Part shown: positions 60,933 to 64,000 of the stretch, piece after piece
Numbering within the stretch: the stretch's first letter is position 1
Layout: every line of letters begins with the position of its first letter
DNA from: Viscum album
Lineage: Eukaryota > Streptophyta > Magnoliopsida > Santalales > Viscaceae
Direction: 5' to 3'
NCBI GenBank assembly: GCA_963277665.1
Contig: OY728119.1
Location: forward strand, 312,686,206 to 312,750,205
Length of the DNA: 64,000 nt
Program-made: the position numbers and the translations under genes
The notes under the pieces: generated by a model
Told to the model about the DNA's origin: nothing
What the model saw: only the letters and a program-made list of their open reading frames with translations
The model's database searches: none

Positions 60933-62819
60933 TTTTCAATCTCTACACTTGGGATCTCTTTTACTTCATTCTACATTCTGTTATGAATGTCCAATTAAAT
61001 TCATGTTATGATTAGTGATTTTCTAAGGTATTCTTCTCCCTTTTTCATGGTTCTTTACTTTGAGCTAGGAAATCATACCTCAACTTATCTTACATCGTGG
61101 AACATTCTTACATCATGAATTCCATATCCTTTTATTTGTTTCCCATTTAAATTAAATTCACATGTAACATAAGATAAATAAATATAAAAATTAATATCAA
61201 GGAAAGATTCATCATTATAATTTTAGGAAACATTGAAATTTATATTTAATGAATATCTATATGAAATATAGATATCAGTATCCATTATCAAACTTATTTA
61301 CTATGTATGGCCACAAGCTTCTAACTAATGTGGAGACCTCATGATCGAATAACAACTTTCCAGACTCTTAGTTCACTCCTTACAAAAAATTTGAGATTTC
61401 AAATATATTATTAAGGGGTGGAAACATAAAGGAGGTATCTTTTAATTTGGATTAATTTATATTGGATTTAAAGGCAATAATGGATAAACATATATATGAT
61501 ATTGATTCCCAGACACACTTTTATATTTTCATATACAATTAGGTTGCCATAGACCAATTATAAGGATTGAACAATAGTTTGGATTTTTTCCCAAAGTTTA
61601 AGATTAAACCCCAATAGGTATGATCATATTGGGCTTAAAATACATGAACCAAATTTTAGAATTAGTTTAAGATGATAGTAATATACATGGACATATGAGT
61701 GTTATAGAAATACATGTACAAGAACTTCTATTTCATCACTAGATTATTGAGTCATTGGAGTCACCCAAAAGGCACCATCCTTTTTTATGAAGAGGTTTTT
61801 AAATGTCCATGTGAGAAGTAAAATGTATTTAGTGTAATAATCATTGTGGTAATGTATGGTGGGTTTCATTCATCCCCCGAAGGCTATATTGGGAAACTCC
61901 ACACAAACACCCCCTTTAGTATATGAACTATTGAGAAAATTTATAAGTGATATAAGAACTAATCCCTATATGTAGATATATATTATTTTCACCACAAGGA
62001 AAATGGTATTCTTAGTGAAACATGATGTAGATCCTACCTTAAAAAACCCATTTTATATAAAATAATCTAGAATAAGGGGACTACAGGCACCCACTGTCCT
62101 GATCCGGAATGAGGAAAATATGAATCGTTTAGTTATAGAGTTATGTGAGACATAGACCACTTAAAAAATCTTTTTAGATTCCATGAAATTTGTCTTATGT
62201 ATTACTTGTTATTAGTTATAAAGGTATTGAACAATAACTCAAGGGAAAGGGGTAAATTGGGTTAATAAAGTTTTCTACACTTAAAACCACCGTCTCTTAA
62301 CGTATTAATGATTTTGATCATCTATTATCAGAAATAAATTTTGGAATGATCAAAAGTAATAGAATCACTTAATAGATAGGATTTATAGTGGGTTGGGGTA
62401 TAAATATAACTACCCTACTCTTTATTACATATTTGAAGATAATTTATTACATAAAAATGCAATTAAAGAAACTCTAAGGATTGAAAGGTCTAGTGTATTG
62501 GGAAATTAGGAACACTGCATGACAACTTAAGAAATAAAATACAACATATTTATTAAAAAATTCTTTTTCATGACCATAGCATTCCTTTGTACTTAAAATT
62601 TCATGGGATAACATGAAGACATACATAAGAAAAGGGTGATATATAAAGCCTAGTAAGGGAGTAAACATGGAATAACATGAAGAATACAATACATGTTAGG
62701 GAATTGGATTATAAGTGGAGCATAGGAGAAGCATGAACATTATGTCATGATATAAAAATATTATTATAACATGTAAATGTGGAAACAACATTTAACATGA
62801 TATTAGCATGATCAAAGGC
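60933..62819. other. Unassigned DNA
   Basis: No gene, conserved domain or repeat recognised. A minus-strand 71-codon frame at 62,689-62,474 has no protein-like features I can support. Confidence 0.3.
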
Positions 62820-62935
62820 TTATTGCACATGGAGCATGTGTAAACCATCATTGTACATGAATTATCATGACTAAAACCTTATTACACTTGAATTATCTTG
62901 AGTAAACCCTCATCGCACATGGTGTATCATGATAC
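62820..62935. repeat. ~31-bp tandem repeats, four units
   Basis: Anchors ATTGCACATG (62,822), ATTGTACATG (62,850), ATTACACTTG (62,881) and ATCGCACATG (62,912) give spacings of 28, 31 and 31 bp. Each unit ends in an ACTAAAACCTT- or AGTAAACCCTC-like segment. Confidence 0.7.
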
Positions 62936-63731
62936 TATTATTTACCCAATGCATTGGAGCACTATCAGGGCCCACCCATATAAATCATTTCATTTCATGA
63001 ATAAGTGTACCAAATAGATAATAAAACATGGATTCATTAAAGGTCATAACTTATTCAAAGAATAAGATATGTGGAATACATAAATTTAATTCCTAAATAA
63101 TTAAGTACATATGCATAAAGTTAAATACCATTGATGGAGGAATGGATATGGTATTCATTTACATGATGATTTTTGGTACGGGAAATTTTGGTGTAACTTC
63201 AGCAGCATAACGACGTCAAACAGAAATCATAAAATGGGTTGATAAGAGATAAAGGGTTTCTCATCATTTATACATGACATGAAAAATAAGGGGTTCAGGG
63301 AACATAATATCCCAACATATGAAATGGAATTTATATACATTATATAAAATAATTTCTTGAATGTAAATGAGGAGAGAGAAATCCCTTATGGAATTTCGGC
63401 ATGGTAAAAGGTGTACATGTGAGTCATTAATTAGAGAGAAAGGGGTATCTCATCATTAAAACATAAGGAGGGTATTATATGGGAGGTGAGAAATCATACC
63501 CCAACATTTTTAATTGAAAATAAAAGGGCTAATAATATAAGGAAACATAGACATAAATAAGGAAGGAAAGTGAGGATCCCTTACTTTGATGTGTGATCCC
63601 AAAGTCTTGGGGGAGGCTTGAGAGAGGTTTTTTGGGAGCTTGGGGCGCCTTGGGAGGATTTTAGAGAGATGATAGAAGAGTTCAGTCGAGATCAAAATGG
63701 TTTTAGAGAAAATTAATGGGATATTGAGTGA

Positions 63732-63740
63732 TTTTATATA
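63732..63740 (-). promoter_or_regulatory. LTR TATA box, minus strand
   Basis: The minus strand reads CTATATAAAATCACTC, in a position upstream (minus strand) of the 31-bp repeats, as in the related LTRs. Confidence 0.45.
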
Positions 63741-64000
63741 GGAAAGGAGTGGGAATTATTTATTATTTAGGTTTTGGATGCTACATATAAAACTAATCAA
63801 AACCAGAAACCATACCATGGTTCATGATCAGGGGTTTTCCAATTTGGAGTGGAAAACATTAATTTATAAAACAATTTTCCAAAATTATTAAAATATTATT
63901 CTTTCTTATGTGGAGGTGAGTCACACTCTCAATGAAGTCATTTTAAAAAAGTAAAAATATTTTATAAGTCATAGAGGGTCCACTAAGGCACCATAAAATA

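Larger units (their letters stand above)
62820..64000 (-). repeat. Partial Tekay-related LTR, runs off the window
   Basis: Three features link it to the LTRs at 26.9 and 46.4 kb in the same (minus) orientation. It has a ~31-bp tandem array at 62,820-62,935. Next comes the block TTACCCAATGCATTGGAGCA, then GGGCCCACCCATATAAATCAT (27,572 and 47,112 in the relatives). Last is a minus-strand TATA box, CCTATATAAAATCACTC, at 63,742-63,726. The region at 63,560-63,690 is G+C-richer and purine-rich on the plus strand, as in many LTR R-U5 regions. The LTR start lies beyond 64,000. Confidence 0.6.

Noticed and set aside
1..64000. Repeat-induced point mutation in a fungal genome as the cause of the A+T bias.
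   Set aside because: Athila-type and Tekay-type elements, Sirevirus-like gag and a tRNA-type SINE with this structure are plant lineages, and cytosine methylation decay in plants explains the changes.

Overview
The window reads as nuclear DNA of a flowering plant with a large, repeat-dominated genome. It is strikingly A+T-rich. I find no intact host gene, no bacterial operon, no rRNA gene and no functional tRNA gene. What is recognisable is a graveyard of transposable elements of plant lineages: a Sirevirus/Tork-like Ty1/copia element, Athila/Tat-like Ty3/gypsy elements, Tekay/Del-like chromoviruses, a CACTA terminus and a tRNA-derived SINE. All coding regions are broken by stops and frameshifts, and many replacements are of the kind 5-methylcytosine deamination produces (C to T, G to A).

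Layout. 1-1134: a G+C-richer LTR-type fragment with a six-unit tandem repeat and a sharp edge at 1134. About 2.8-8.0 kb: a decayed copia element (+ strand) with homologous LTR segments and a gag remnant. 8.0-11.7 kb: unassigned A+T-rich DNA. 11.74-21.88 kb: an Athila-like element (+ strand) with two LTRs and recognisable gag, reverse transcriptase, RNase H and integrase. 21.88-26.88 kb: a second Athila/Tat-type 5' end with a decayed tRNA-Asp-type primer-binding site.

26.88-50.57 kb: the best-resolved structure. A minus-strand Tekay-like chromovirus has a 5' LTR at 46,424-50,568, a decayed gag-protease-RT-RNase H-integrase-chromodomain region at 41.4-45.9 kb, and a 3' LTR split into 40,396-41,423 and 26,884-29,990. 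The split is caused by a related plus-strand element (29,996-40,390) with two ~4.4-kb LTRs and only ~1.6 kb inside. That insertion is flanked by an identical 5-bp duplication, TCATG. The LTRs contain ~185-bp and 31-bp tandem repeats shared between copies.

50.57-51.93 kb repeats the Athila/Tat-type LTR of 21.9-23.1 kb. 53.7-54.4 kb is a very A+T-rich tract. A CACTA-type terminus ends at 54,931. 55,679-56,036 is a SINE with A and B boxes, an A-rich tail and 14-bp flanking duplications. 58.68-60.93 kb holds three related LTR fragments in mixed orientation. From 62.82 kb to the end lies part of another Tekay-related LTR.

The elements do not act together as a pathway. The window records successive insertions, some into one another, followed by long mutational decay. 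All homologies were judged by eye from the sequence; no database search was run.
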